Positions 29,388 to 38,919 of a DNA stretch of 46,244 bases are shown piece by piece. The DNA comes from Clostridia bacterium (lineage in GTDB: Bacteria > Bacillota > Clostridia > Oscillospirales > CAG-272), in contig JAFUIQ010000046.1 of the NCBI GenBank assembly GCA_017468385.1, positions 1 to 46,244 on the forward strand. Direction: 5' to 3'. A program made the position numbers and the translations under genes. Numbering within the stretch: the first letter of the stretch is position 1; each line of letters begins with the position of its first letter. A model generated the notes under the pieces. The model made no database searches, had not been told where the DNA came from, and saw nothing but the letters and a program-made list of their open reading frames with translations.

Positions 29388-31304
29388 TCACTCCAGCTCA
29401 AACGCACCGGTATACAACTGATAGTATACGCCCTTTTCCGCAATCAGTTTTTCATGATTGCCTCGTTCAATGATCCGTCCTTGATCCAGCACCATGATTA
29501 CGTCGGAATTCATGATGGTGGACAAGCGGTGAGCGATTACGAATACGGTCCGGCCCTCCATCAGCTTGTCCATGCCCCGCTGCACGATAGCCTCGGTGCG
29601 GGTGTCAATGGAGGAGGTGGCTTCGTCCAGAATCATAACCGGAGGATCGGCCACCGCCGCCCGGGCAATGGCAATCAGCTGCCGCTGCCCCTGGGACAGA
29701 TTGGCACCGTTGCCCCGCAGCTCCGTGTTGTATCCGTCGGGCAGACGGGTGATGAAATCATCGGCCCCCGCCAGTTTGGCCGCCGAGCGGCATTCCTCAT
29801 CGGTGGCGTCCAGCCGGCCGTAGCGGATGTTCTCCATCACCGTGCCGGTGAACAGGTTCGTCTCCTGCAATACAATGCCCAACGACCGGCGCAAATCGGA
29901 TTTCTTGATCTTGTTGATGTTGATGCCGTCGTAACGAATCTTGCCGTCGGCAATGTCGTAGAAACGGTTGATCAGATTGGTGATGGTGGTCTTGCCGGCG
30001 CCGGTGGCGCCAACGAATGCCACCTTCTGACCCGGCTCCGCATAGACGGAAACGTCGTGAAGCACAGTCTTTTCGTCCGTGTAGCCGAAATCCACCTCGG
30101 TGAGACGGACATCGCCTTTCAGTTCCGTGTAGGTCAGCGTGCCGTCACCGTGGGGATGTTTCCATGCCCAGTGACCGGTGCGCTTGGTGGTTTCCGTGAT
30201 AGTCCCGTCCGGGGCAATTTCCGCATTGACCAGCGTCACGTATCCGTCGTCCACCTCCGGCGCTTGATCCATCAGGCCGAAGATGCGCTGTGCGCCGGCC
30301 AGGGCCATGACGATGGAGTTGATCTGCTGGGAGAAGGTGTTGATGTTGCCGGTAAACTGCTTGGTCATATTGAGGAAGGGAACGATGATGTCAATGGTGA
30401 AGGGAAGACCGGATAGGCTCAGATTGGGACAGTTTGTCAGCAGGAACAATCCGCCTGCCGTGGCGCAGAGCACGTACAGGATATTACCGATATTCATAAT
30501 GATGGGCCCGAGAGAGTTGGCGTAGGCATGGGCGCGGAAGCTGTCCGCATAGAGTTCTTCGTTGATCTGATCAAAGCCCGCCTTGGCATCTTCCTCGTGG
30601 CTGAATACCTTGATCACCTTCTGGCCGTTCATCATTTCCTGTACATATCCCTCGGCTTTACCCAGGGATTTCTGCTGGCGGATGAAGTATTTCGCGGATC
30701 CGCCGCCGATTTTGCCCGATACGAAGATCATGGCGCATACGCCGACCAGGATCAGAATGGTCATCCACACGCTGTAGTACAGCATGATAAAGAATACGGT
30801 GACCACAATGATGCAGGACTGCAAAAGCTGAGGCATGGATTGGGATACCAGCTGCCGCAGGGTGTCGATATCGTTGGTGTAATGGCTCATGATGTCGCCG
30901 TGCTTGGTGGTGTCAAAATACCGGATGGGCAAGTCCTGCATGCCGTCAAACATGCGGCGGCGCATCTTGCTTAAAAATCCCTGGGTGATGTATGCCATCA
31001 GCTGTGTGTGAATGGTAACAAATATAATGGAGCAAACATACAGCCCAACCAGGATCAGTACCTTCGGCAAAATTTCCTGTCTGGCTACCGTCCAGTCCAT
31101 AAGACCGGCTTCCGTGTATTCGGTGACCACCGCCAGCACCTTCTGGGTGAAGATGGAAGGGATGGAAGCCACCGCCGCCGAGAACATGATGCAGAACAAA
31201 GTGATCGGCAGCAGTACCGGATAGGCGGCGAACAGCATTTTCAGCACACGGCCGAGAACGCGGAAATCGATTTTGCGGGGATTGCCCGCCTTGCTTTTAT
31301 TCAT
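29388..31304 (-). CDS. ABC exporter half-transporter with intact ATP site (heterodimer partner B)
   Basis: A 638-residue fusion of a six-helix membrane domain and an ATPase domain, the type of multidrug or lipid exporter halves. Walker A is GATGAGKTT, the signature is LSQGQRQL and Walker B is MILDEATSSID with the catalytic Glu present. Between the membrane and ATPase domains there is an extra segment of about 50 residues (around TGHWAWKHPHGDGTL), as often found in the longer half of such pairs. The start at 31304 is preceded by GGAGG and overlaps the end of the partner gene by 8 bases, indicating tight coupling. The exported substrate is unknown. Confidence 0.9.
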   Translation of the reverse strand: MNKSKAGNPRKIDFRVLGRVLKMLFAAYPVLLPITLFCIMFSAAVASIPSIFTQKVLAVVTEYTEAGLMDWTVARQEILPKVLILVGLYVCSIIFVTIHTQLMAYITQGFLSKMRRRMFDGMQDLPIRYFDTTKHGDIMSHYTNDIDTLRQLVSQSMPQLLQSCIIVVTVFFIMLYYSVWMTILILVGVCAMIFVSGKIGGGSAKYFIRQQKSLGKAEGYVQEMMNGQKVIKVFSHEEDAKAGFDQINEELYADSFRAHAYANSLGPIIMNIGNILYVLCATAGGLFLLTNCPNLSLSGLPFTIDIIVPFLNMTKQFTGNINTFSQQINSIVMALAGAQRIFGLMDQAPEVDDGYVTLVNAEIAPDGTITETTKRTGHWAWKHPHGDGTLTYTELKGDVRLTEVDFGYTDEKTVLHDVSVYAEPGQKVAFVGATGAGKTTITNLINRFYDIADGKIRYDGININKIKKSDLRRSLGIVLQETNLFTGTVMENIRYGRLDATDEECRSAAKLAGADDFITRLPDGYNTELRGNGANLSQGQRQLIAIARAAVADPPVMILDEATSSIDTRTEAIVQRGMDKLMEGRTVFVIAHRLSTIMNSDVIMVLDQGRIIERGNHEKLIAEKGVYYQLYTGAFELE

Positions 31305-33039
31305 TCTCCGCACCTCCGTTCTTCTGCTGTGTGTAAACCTCGCGATAGATCTCGCTTTCCGCCATCAAATGTGCGTGATCGCCCATGGCGGAGATGGTAC
31401 CGTTGTCCATAACGATGATCAGATCCGCATGCTCCACGGATGCTACGCGCTGTGCAATGATGATCTTGGTGGTTTCGGGGATGTATTCCGCAAATCCTGC
31501 CCGGATCTGGGCATCGGTTTTGGTGTCCACCGCGCTGGTGGAGTCGTCCAGGATCAGGATCTTCGGCTTCTTCAGCAGTGCCCGGGCAATGCACAAACGC
31601 TGCTTCTGACCGCCGGATACGTTGGTGCCGCCCTGCTCGATCATGGTGTCGTACCCGTCAGGGAAGGAGCGGACGAATCCGTCGGCCTGTGCCAGACGGC
31701 ACGCCTCGGCGATTTCCTCATCGGTGGCGTTCGGATTACCCCAACGGAGATTTTCCTTGATAGTACCGGAGAACAACAGATTCTTCTGCAGAACCATGGC
31801 TACCGCGCCGCGCAGCGTGTCCAGATCGTACTTCCGTACATCCACGCCGCCCACCTTGACGGAGCCTTCCGTCACGTCGTACAGACGGGGGATCCGCTGC
31901 ACCAGGGTAGATTTGCTGGAGCCGGTTCCGCCCAGAATGCCTACCGTCATGACGGAGCGGATGTGCAGATCGATGCCTGCCAGCGCGTTCTTTTCCGCCT
32001 TGGCGGAATACTTGAAGCTGACGCCCTCAAAATCAATGGAGCCGTCCTTCACTTCGGTGATGGGGTCCGCCGGGCTGGACAGTGCCGGTGTCTCGTCCAG
32101 CACTTCCACAATACGGCGGATGGACTCGGAGGACATGGTCAGCATGACGTAGATCATGGACAGCATCATCAATTGGATCAGGATCTGCATGCCGTAGGTC
32201 AGCATGGCGGAAATCTCACCCACGTCGATGAGGGCGCCGCCGCTGGTGATGATCAGTCTGGAACCCACCAGCAGTACAAAGATCATGTTGAAATTCACGC
32301 AGATCTGCATGAGAGGGCTGTTCAGCGCCACAATTCGCTCCGCTTTTGTGAAATCCCAGCGGATGTTCTCGGATGCTGTGCCGAATTTCTCCTTCTCATA
32401 CTCCTCCCGGGAGAATCCCTTGACTACCCGCATGCCGCGGACATTCTCCTCAATGGATTCATTCAGCCGGTCGTATTTTTTGAATACGCGGCGGAATGCC
32501 GGCATGGCCTTGCGGCTGACCATAAACAATCCGGCCGCCAGAAAGGGAATGATTACCACAAAGGAAGTGGCCAGAGCACCGCCCATGATGTAGGCCATAA
32601 TGATGGAGAATATCAGCATCAAAGGCGCACGCACCGCCGTGCGGATGATCATCATGTAGGCCATCTGCACGTTGCTCACGTCCGTGGTCATGCGCGTCAC
32701 CAGAGAGGCGGATGAGAATTTGTCAATATTCTCAAAGGAGTAACTCTGTACTTTATGGAACACCGCCCGGCGCAGATTCTTGGCAAATCCGGCGGAGGCC
32801 TTGGCACAGGTGAATCCCGCGATACCGCCGCAGGAGAGGGACAGAATCGCCATGACGATGAGAAGAAGACCGATCTTCACAACCATCTGAATCTCCGCCC
32901 CGGCCTTGATCGTATTCACCAGATTGGCCGTAATAAACGGAATGAATGCTTCAATAATTGCCTCGGCAACGATAAAGAGCAGCGTCAGAATGGTGGGGGT
33001 CCGATACTCTTGAATGCAGCCGGCAAGCCGTTTCAACAT
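31297..33039 (-). CDS. ABC exporter half-transporter with degenerate ATP site (heterodimer partner A)
   Basis: A 580-residue membrane-ATPase half-transporter, first gene of a two-gene exporter. Walker A is GGTGSSKST, the signature VSGGQKQRL, and Walker B ILILDDSTSAVD, where Asp replaces the catalytic Glu. That change is the mark of the non-hydrolysing site in heterodimeric exporters such as BmrC/BmrD and TM287/288, and it fits the intact partner encoded next. The start at 33039 is supported by AAAGGAAC; the longer frame to 33063 starts inside that ribosome site. The gene is expressed from the promoter at 33105-33133. Confidence 0.9.
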   Translation of the reverse strand: MLKRLAGCIQEYRTPTILTLLFIVAEAIIEAFIPFITANLVNTIKAGAEIQMVVKIGLLLIVMAILSLSCGGIAGFTCAKASAGFAKNLRRAVFHKVQSYSFENIDKFSSASLVTRMTTDVSNVQMAYMMIIRTAVRAPLMLIFSIIMAYIMGGALATSFVVIIPFLAAGLFMVSRKAMPAFRRVFKKYDRLNESIEENVRGMRVVKGFSREEYEKEKFGTASENIRWDFTKAERIVALNSPLMQICVNFNMIFVLLVGSRLIITSGGALIDVGEISAMLTYGMQILIQLMMLSMIYVMLTMSSESIRRIVEVLDETPALSSPADPITEVKDGSIDFEGVSFKYSAKAEKNALAGIDLHIRSVMTVGILGGTGSSKSTLVQRIPRLYDVTEGSVKVGGVDVRKYDLDTLRGAVAMVLQKNLLFSGTIKENLRWGNPNATDEEIAEACRLAQADGFVRSFPDGYDTMIEQGGTNVSGGQKQRLCIARALLKKPKILILDDSTSAVDTKTDAQIRAGFAEYIPETTKIIIAQRVASVEHADLIIVMDNGTISAMGDHAHLMAESEIYREVYTQQKNGGAENE

Positions 33040-33104
33040 AACTTTGTTCCTTTCTTTTCTCAAACGTCACAAAAGATAGGCGTCTGTATAATCTTAACCT
33101 TATA

Positions 33105-33133
33105 ATTATATATCTGTTTTACCACAAATGCAA
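33105..33133 (-). promoter_or_regulatory. Promoter of the ABC exporter genes
   Basis: Minus strand TTGCAT (33128-33133), 17-base spacer, TATAAT (33105-33110), about 65 bases before the start at 33039. Confidence 0.72.
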
Positions 33134-33257
33134 TGAACCGCCTGTAAACAATGGGACATTCACAATAAAGTAACATTTTTTGTCAGAGATGTGCGAAAAT
33201 TGTGTAAAGAACCGCACAAATATCACCATTGAATTTTCACAAATTTCCCAAAGTATA

Positions 33258-33285
33258 TTGACGGGAAGAAGTTTTTTCGTATAAT
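33258..33285 (+). promoter_or_regulatory. Promoter of array genes 1 and 2
   Basis: TTGACG (33258-33263), 16-base spacer, TATAAT (33280-33285), about 90 bases before the ATG at 33376. Confidence 0.78.
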
Positions 33286-33375
33286 TATTTATGTAATTGT
33301 TTGGTTTTGGGCTAAAATTTCTTTTCGCCCTCACTATTTTTTTTGAACAGACAGCGTGCAGGCAGGAGGGAAGCC

Positions 33376-35115
33376 ATGAAAAAACAAAACATATGGATCA
33401 TCAGCTTGATGCTTGTGATCCTTATGATAGTTGTGCCGGGATGTACCGACACCAACACCCCCGGAGAGAATACAGGTGATCCCGGTGTCGTGACGCCTGT
33501 CGTGCAGGATCTTTCCGTCGTGGCGGACGGTGCGTCCTCGTATTCCGTTATCGTCCGGGAGTCGGCATCGGATGCGGTGGCGGAAGCAGCGCGGAACGTG
33601 CTCAATACCATCCAATCGGCTACCGGGGCGAAATTGACCTTTTGTGACGATTACGTCATGAACGGCGATCCCATCCCGGAGAAGGAGATTCTGGTCGGGG
33701 TGACCAACCGGGAGGAGAGCTTGTCCCTTTTGAAGGACGTTCCCTACGGTGCCTATGCCATCCGTGTGGTGGACGAGAAAATCGTCATTGTCGCCTGGGA
33801 TGAAGATTCTCTGAATAAAGCCTGTGCTGTCTTTTCCGCTATGGTGCGGAAAACGGGCACAGAGGGAAGCTTGCTTATCCCCGCGGATTACACTGAGGTT
33901 GGTGTGGGATGCGAAGCACTGCAGCAGCTGCCCCATTACGGCGCGGCGGATGAAGCGATTCAGACCGTGGACCTGGGGGATGCCTGTTATATGGTATACG
34001 CCAAGGATACCGATGCGGAGGAGTTCCGCGCCTACCAGACCGTTTTGGAGAATGCAGGCTATACACAGTTTGCATCCCGTCAGTACGGAAACAATCTGCA
34101 TATGATCTATACAAACGAGGAGAAGATCATCTGCGCCTCCTTCATGGCGAAGGACAAAGATGCCCGTATCTCCATCGAGGATGCCTACGATATGACTCTG
34201 TTCACGGAGCAGGAGTATGAGAAGATCTGTGAGCCTTCTGTCACTCTGGTGGGACAGGAAGGATACATGAATGACTCGGAAGGCGTACCCAACCAGATCG
34301 GATTGTGCCTCATTTTCCGTCTGGAGGACGGACGGTTCATCGTGGTGGACGGCGGTGACTACGTGCCTGCGGCCGGTCCTTTGCTGATGCGTACATTGCG
34401 TAATCTGGCGGTGGATCAGAGCAACATTACCATTGCCGCATGGATTGTCACACATGCTCACAGCGACCATACCGGCGGATTTGTTCACTTCACGGAGGAC
34501 TTGAAGTATCACAGACAGGTCAAGGTGGAGAATATCATTCACCATCTGGTCCGTACCGAACAGTATGATACCCTGGGCGACCCCGGACAGTCCCAGCGGG
34601 TGCGCAATATGCTGCCGCGGGAATATCCCAAGGCCACGGTAATCAAAGCCCATACCGGTCAGCTGTTTAAAATCGCCGGCATGGAAATCGAAATGCTGTT
34701 CACCTATGAGGATCTGGAACCCTCCCCGCTGGAGTACCACAACACCTCCTCCCTTGTCTTCCGTGTGACCGCCCAGGACAATACCGTTCTGGTGTTGGGA
34801 GATGCGTCCAACCGCTCCTGCGGATATTTGGTCCACTCCTACGGCGATTTCCTGAAGAGCGATATCGTGCAGGTGGCCCATCACGGCTACACCGGCGGTA
34901 CGATTCCGCTGTACGAAGCCATCGATGCGGATGTTTTGCTGTGGCCCTGCGGCGTGGCGTCCATTGATGGATCGTATGAAAGACTTATGGAGCGGGACTA
35001 CAATGCCAAGGCTGTAGAGTTGGCGGAGGAAGTGTACATCGCGGGTAAGTTTATCCATACCTTGCCCCTGCCGTATACGCCCGAGGACGTGGAAACTCCC
35101 CGGATCATTTATTGA
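33376..35115 (+). CDS. Metallo-beta-lactamase-fold surface lipoprotein, array gene 1
   Basis: First of six tandem paralogues; 579 residues, specific function unknown. A signal peptide ends in lipobox VPGC (Cys23), so it should be anchored to the outer face of the membrane. Residues about 46-160 form an alpha/beta domain like the N-terminal domains of GH67/GH20-type glycosidases, with the marker EILVGVTNREES. A middle domain (about 195-290) contains CYMVYAKDTDAEEF. The metallo-beta-lactamase domain has THAHSDH (His360, His362, Asp364, His365), KAHTGQ (His426), LGDAS (Asp476) and VAHHG (His502, His503), matching the ComEC-like branch. AGGAGG precedes the chosen ATG; the earlier start at 33343 lacks one. 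Co-transcribed with gene 2. Confidence 0.85.
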   Translation: MKKQNIWIISLMLVILMIVVPGCTDTNTPGENTGDPGVVTPVVQDLSVVADGASSYSVIVRESASDAVAEAARNVLNTIQSATGAKLTFCDDYVMNGDPIPEKEILVGVTNREESLSLLKDVPYGAYAIRVVDEKIVIVAWDEDSLNKACAVFSAMVRKTGTEGSLLIPADYTEVGVGCEALQQLPHYGAADEAIQTVDLGDACYMVYAKDTDAEEFRAYQTVLENAGYTQFASRQYGNNLHMIYTNEEKIICASFMAKDKDARISIEDAYDMTLFTEQEYEKICEPSVTLVGQEGYMNDSEGVPNQIGLCLIFRLEDGRFIVVDGGDYVPAAGPLLMRTLRNLAVDQSNITIAAWIVTHAHSDHTGGFVHFTEDLKYHRQVKVENIIHHLVRTEQYDTLGDPGQSQRVRNMLPREYPKATVIKAHTGQLFKIAGMEIEMLFTYEDLEPSPLEYHNTSSLVFRVTAQDNTVLVLGDASNRSCGYLVHSYGDFLKSDIVQVAHHGYTGGTIPLYEAIDADVLLWPCGVASIDGSYERLMERDYNAKAVELAEEVYIAGKFIHTLPLPYTPEDVETPRIIY

Positions 35116-35139
35116 TAGCAAAACGAAAGGATATATCCT

Positions 35140-36894
35140 ATGAAGAATCAGTGGAAGATACTTTTGTGCCTGGTGCTGGCCGTGCTTGCCGTTCTCGGGA
35201 CGGGATGCGATAAGACAGACGTCCCCGGCGAGGATACCGGCGATTCCACGGTGGTCACCCCCGTCGTGCAGGATCTGGCCGTCGTGGCAGACGGCACCTC
35301 GGCCTATTCCATCATTATCCGGGAAGAAGCTGCGGATGCGGTGGCTAATGCTTCCCGCCAGATTATGAGTGCCATCCAGGACACCACCGATGTGAAACTG
35401 AAATGGACGGACGACTATCTCGATCCCGATGACGCCGTCCCGACTAAGGAGATCCTGGTAGGGCTGACCAATCGGGCAGAGAGTTTATCTGTTCTGCAGG
35501 ATGTGAAATACGGTGAATTTGCCATCCGCATCGTGGGCGAAAAAATCGTCATCGCCGCATGGGATGAAGCATCCGTCAAAGCCGCCTGCAACCAGTTTGT
35601 CAATTACATAAAACGAAATGCGCAGGCAGGTACGTTTACGCTGGCCGGCGATTACACGGCAGACGGTACAGCACTGCAGGGAATTTCCCAGCTTCCCCAT
35701 TACGGCGCGGAAGACGAGTATGTGGAGTTCATCGATCTGGCGGATGCCTGCTATATGCTGTATGCGCAGGATACGGATCTGACGGAGTTTGAGGCGTATT
35801 ACGATACGCTGGAAGCGGCGGGCTATACCCGCGTTTCTGCCCATCAGCTGGGCGATAACCACTACGCCATCTACACAAACGAGGAAAAGATCATCCACGC
35901 ATCGTATGAGAAAGCAAAACGGGATGCCCGCGTCACCATCGAAAAAGCCTACGATGTGAGCATCTTCACCGAAAGCGAGTATGAGAAAGTCTGTGAGCCT
36001 GCCGTAACATTGGTGGGCCTGGAAGGCTACGGCGGTATTGAGGGTACAATCCCGGGCACAAGATACGGCAATCCCATCGGCCTTCTGATGATTTTCCGCA
36101 TGGAGGACGGCCGGTTTGTCATCGTGGATGGCGGCGGTATGGCGAATGAAACCATCTCGCTGATCTATGACAACCTCTATGAGCTGGCGGTGGATAAGGA
36201 TAACATCGTCATCGCCGCGTGGATGTTGACCCACGCCCACGGCGACCATGTGGGCGGATTCAGTATGTTTACAGGCTCCGCCAGGAAGGATCTGGTCACC
36301 GTCCAGAATATCGTTCATCATTTCTGTACCAATGAGCAGTATAAGAACTGCAACGACAGCGGTCGCGCGGCGGAAACCCGTGCGCTGATGAAGCAATATA
36401 AAGGAGCCAACATCATCAAAGCCCATGCCGGCCAGATTCTGAAGATCGGCGGAGCGGAGATCGAAGTTTTGTGCACCTCCGGCGATCTGGAACCCTACAC
36501 CCTGCAGGATCACAATACCTCCTCTGTGGTATTCCGCGTGACGGCGCAGGACAACAGCGTGCTGGTCCTGGGTGATGCCAGCTATATCACCTGCAGTTAC
36601 CTGGTGAAGGCCTATGGCGACTACCTGAAGAGCGATATGGTACAGCTCGCTCACCACGGATATGCAGGCGGTACTATCGCCCTGTATGAAAAGGTAGATG
36701 CGGACGTATTGCTCTGGCCCGGCGGAGTAGGCGGCTTTGACGGCGGCCTGGAACCGCAGGATCTGAAGAATCGGGAAACCAATGCGGTGGCGATTTCTCT
36801 GGCCAAAGAGGTATACGTGGCCGGTGAATCGGTGTTTACCTTCGTAATGCCGTATACCCCCAAGGATACGGATAAACCGATAATCATCAAATAA
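35140..36894 (+). CDS. Metallo-beta-lactamase-fold surface lipoprotein, array gene 2
   Basis: Second paralogue, 584 residues. The signal peptide ends in a lipobox LGTGC (Cys near residue 25), so it should also be a lipoprotein. The domain order is the same as gene 1, with EILVGLTNRAES, CYMLYAQDTDLTEF, THAHGDH (His365, His367, Asp369, His370), KAHAGQ, LGDAS and LAHHG all kept, so the metal site looks intact. It begins 24 bases after gene 1, with GAAAGG as ribosome site and no promoter between, so both share one transcript, which ends at the hairpin 36910-36948. It has a short insertion before its metallo-beta-lactamase core (around GIEGTIPGTRYGNP). Confidence 0.85.
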   Translation: MKNQWKILLCLVLAVLAVLGTGCDKTDVPGEDTGDSTVVTPVVQDLAVVADGTSAYSIIIREEAADAVANASRQIMSAIQDTTDVKLKWTDDYLDPDDAVPTKEILVGLTNRAESLSVLQDVKYGEFAIRIVGEKIVIAAWDEASVKAACNQFVNYIKRNAQAGTFTLAGDYTADGTALQGISQLPHYGAEDEYVEFIDLADACYMLYAQDTDLTEFEAYYDTLEAAGYTRVSAHQLGDNHYAIYTNEEKIIHASYEKAKRDARVTIEKAYDVSIFTESEYEKVCEPAVTLVGLEGYGGIEGTIPGTRYGNPIGLLMIFRMEDGRFVIVDGGGMANETISLIYDNLYELAVDKDNIVIAAWMLTHAHGDHVGGFSMFTGSARKDLVTVQNIVHHFCTNEQYKNCNDSGRAAETRALMKQYKGANIIKAHAGQILKIGGAEIEVLCTSGDLEPYTLQDHNTSSVVFRVTAQDNSVLVLGDASYITCSYLVKAYGDYLKSDMVQLAHHGYAGGTIALYEKVDADVLLWPGGVGGFDGGLEPQDLKNRETNAVAISLAKEVYVAGESVFTFVMPYTPKDTDKPIIIK

Positions 36895-36909
36895 TTATTG
36901 ACTGTATGA

Positions 36910-36948
36910 GAACCATCCGACCCATCGGGTGGTTCTTTCCCCTTTTTC
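36910..36948 (+). terminator. Terminator between array genes 2 and 3
   Basis: Arms GAACCATCCGA and TCGGGTGGTTC (one G-T pair) around CCCA, followed by a pyrimidine run with TTTTT. Because no promoter is visible before gene 3, it may leak. Confidence 0.75.
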
Positions 36949-36986
36949 GTGCGGAATGAAGTCTAATGCCAAAAGGAGAATCGTAT

Positions 36987-38723
36987 ATGAAACAATCGTG
37001 GAAGGTTCTTTTGTGTCTTGCCCTCACAGTCGTGGCCCTTGTTTTGCCTGGCTGCGACAACACGGAGCCGCCGGTGGAGAGTTCCGGCGATCCGGTGGTG
37101 GAAACGCCCGTACAGCAGGATTTGTCCATTGTAAGCGGCGGCACCTCTGCCTATTCCATCATTATCCGGGAGTCCGCCTCCGAAACAGTGTCCGAGGCAG
37201 CCCGTGAGATTATAAGCGCGATTGAAACAAAAACAGGCGTGAAACTTGCGTGGACCGATGATTATTTGGCCGACGGGGATCCGATACCTCCGAAGGAAAT
37301 TCTCATCGGAATAACCGATCGTGAGGAAAGCGCGGCCGTTCTCGGAGAGTTGAAATACGGTGAGTACGCGATCCGCCCGATGGGGGATAAACTGGTCATT
37401 GCCGCCTGGGACGATGCCTCTCTTGCCAAGGCCTGCGGTGTCTTTGTCAATCAGATCAAACGATTTGCCGCGGAGGGACAATTTGTTCTTCCCGGGGATT
37501 ACGCGGCACAGGCAGAGGGCCTTAAGGTGCTGACAGAGATGCCCCATTACGGCTCCGCGGGCGAGAAAATCCGCTTTGTGGATCTGGCCGACGATTGCTA
37601 TATGCTGTACGCGGATGATACGGATGAGGCGGAATTCAAGGCGTACCTTTCCGTTTTGGAAAATGCCGGCTATACCTCCTTTGCCACCCGTCAGATGGCG
37701 GACAATCTGTATGCAACCTATGTCAGCGATACCAAAGTGATCCACGCTTCCTATACCGCCTCTAAAAAGGACGCCCGCATTGCCATTGAGGATGCCTACG
37801 ATATGACTCTGTTCACCGAAACCGAGTACGAGAAGATCTGTGAGCCGTCGGTGACGCTGGTGGGACTGGAGAGTTACGGCGGCGATGAGGGATTGGGTGT
37901 GGGCAACCAGCTGGGCCTTTGCCTGATCTTCCGCATGGCGGATGGCCGTTTTGTCATCGTGGACGGCGGAAATCATAACAACGCTACCATTCCCCTGCTC
38001 AATAACAATCTTCGCGAATTGGCGGTAGATAAAGACAACATTGTCATTGCCGCATGGATTATGACCCATGCCCACGGCGACCATGTGGGTGCCTTTGTAA
38101 AGTTTTCCAATTCTGCCTATAAGAATAAGGTGACGGTGCAGAACTTCGTGCATCACCTCTGTACCGCGGAGCAGTACGAGAATTGCAACGATGCGGGTCG
38201 TGCGGATCAGACACGCCAGCTGATGAAGACCTACAAGGGGGCCAACATCATCAAGGCTCACACCGGCCAGGTGATGAAAATCGCCGGTGCGGAGATCGAG
38301 ATGCTCTTTACTTCCGCCGATCTGGAACCCTATGTGCTGGATTATCACAATACATCGTCTCTCGTTTTCCGCGTAACGGCAGAAGGGAATTCGGTGATGG
38401 TCCTCGGCGACGCCAGTACGGTGTCCAACGGCCACATGGTGAAGATTTACGGGGATTATCTGAAGAGTGATATGGTGCAGATCGCCCACCACGGATTCCA
38501 GGGCGGCACGGTTCCTCTGTATGAAGCCATTCAGGCAAAAGTGGCGCTGTGGCCTACCGGTGTTGCCAGCATTGACGGATCCTATAAGAGTCTCATGGAT
38601 AAAAACTACAATGCCAAGGCGGTGGAATTGGCAGACGAAGTATACATCGCCGGTATGGTAGGACATACGCTGATTATGCCATATACCCCCGTGGCGAACG
38701 ATCCCGCCAAAATCTATACCTGA
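36987..38723 (+). CDS. Metallo-beta-lactamase-fold surface lipoprotein, array gene 3
   Basis: Third paralogue, 578 residues. Signal peptide with lipobox LPGC. The conserved blocks EILIGITDREES, CYMLYADDTDEAEF, CEPSVTLVG, THAHGDH (His361, His363, Asp365, His366), KAHTGQ, LGDAS and IAHHG are present. The ATG at 36987 is chosen because AAAAGGAG lies just upstream; the earlier ATG at 36966 overlaps it. No clear promoter lies between the preceding terminator and this start, so it may depend on read-through from genes 1 and 2 or on a weak unrecognised promoter. Confidence 0.85.
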   Translation: MKQSWKVLLCLALTVVALVLPGCDNTEPPVESSGDPVVETPVQQDLSIVSGGTSAYSIIIRESASETVSEAAREIISAIETKTGVKLAWTDDYLADGDPIPPKEILIGITDREESAAVLGELKYGEYAIRPMGDKLVIAAWDDASLAKACGVFVNQIKRFAAEGQFVLPGDYAAQAEGLKVLTEMPHYGSAGEKIRFVDLADDCYMLYADDTDEAEFKAYLSVLENAGYTSFATRQMADNLYATYVSDTKVIHASYTASKKDARIAIEDAYDMTLFTETEYEKICEPSVTLVGLESYGGDEGLGVGNQLGLCLIFRMADGRFVIVDGGNHNNATIPLLNNNLRELAVDKDNIVIAAWIMTHAHGDHVGAFVKFSNSAYKNKVTVQNFVHHLCTAEQYENCNDAGRADQTRQLMKTYKGANIIKAHTGQVMKIAGAEIEMLFTSADLEPYVLDYHNTSSLVFRVTAEGNSVMVLGDASTVSNGHMVKIYGDYLKSDMVQIAHHGFQGGTVPLYEAIQAKVALWPTGVASIDGSYKSLMDKNYNAKAVELADEVYIAGMVGHTLIMPYTPVANDPAKIYT

Positions 38724-38760
38724 TGCGAAAATGCTGTGCAATCATTGGCTTTTGACCAAG

Positions 38761-38795
38761 TGGAAAAAACCCATGTGTTGTGGGAAATTTTCCAT
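38761..38795 (+). repeat. Imperfect hairpin before array gene 4
   Basis: TGGAAAA...CCCA (38761-38773) can pair with TGGG...TTTTCCA (38781-38795) with a small internal loop. It ends exactly where the gene 4 promoter begins and lacks a proper T-run, so it may be a weak terminator for gene 3 or an operator. Confidence 0.4.
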
Positions 38796-38823
38796 TTGAC
38801 GGGTTTGGAGTTTGTGCTAAAAT
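38796..38823 (+). promoter_or_regulatory. Promoter of array gene 4
   Basis: TTGACG (38796-38801), 16-base spacer, TAAAAT (38818-38823), about 95 bases before the ATG at 38920. Confidence 0.7.
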
Positions 38824-38919
38824 ACCAATAAGATGAGGATGAGATGCTTTTGTTTGTCGCATCCGTACAGCGTCTCGGTCTGTACACCCGTTTGTTGAAA
38901 AGCAGAAAGGATGTTATTT

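Larger units (their letters stand above)
33040..33375. other. AT-rich divergent region between the ABC exporter and the metallo-beta-lactamase array
   Basis: No gene is seen in these 336 bases. It contains the leftward ABC promoter and the rightward promoter of the first array gene. The stretch 33135-33257 is AT-rich and holds no terminator, RNA or obvious operator that I can support. Confidence 0.55.

Noticed and set aside
33334-35121. A 595-codon antisense frame over array gene 1, and similar long antisense frames over the other array genes
   Set aside because: They arise from the codon bias of the true genes; none has a credible start signal, and the sense proteins have signals and metal motifs.
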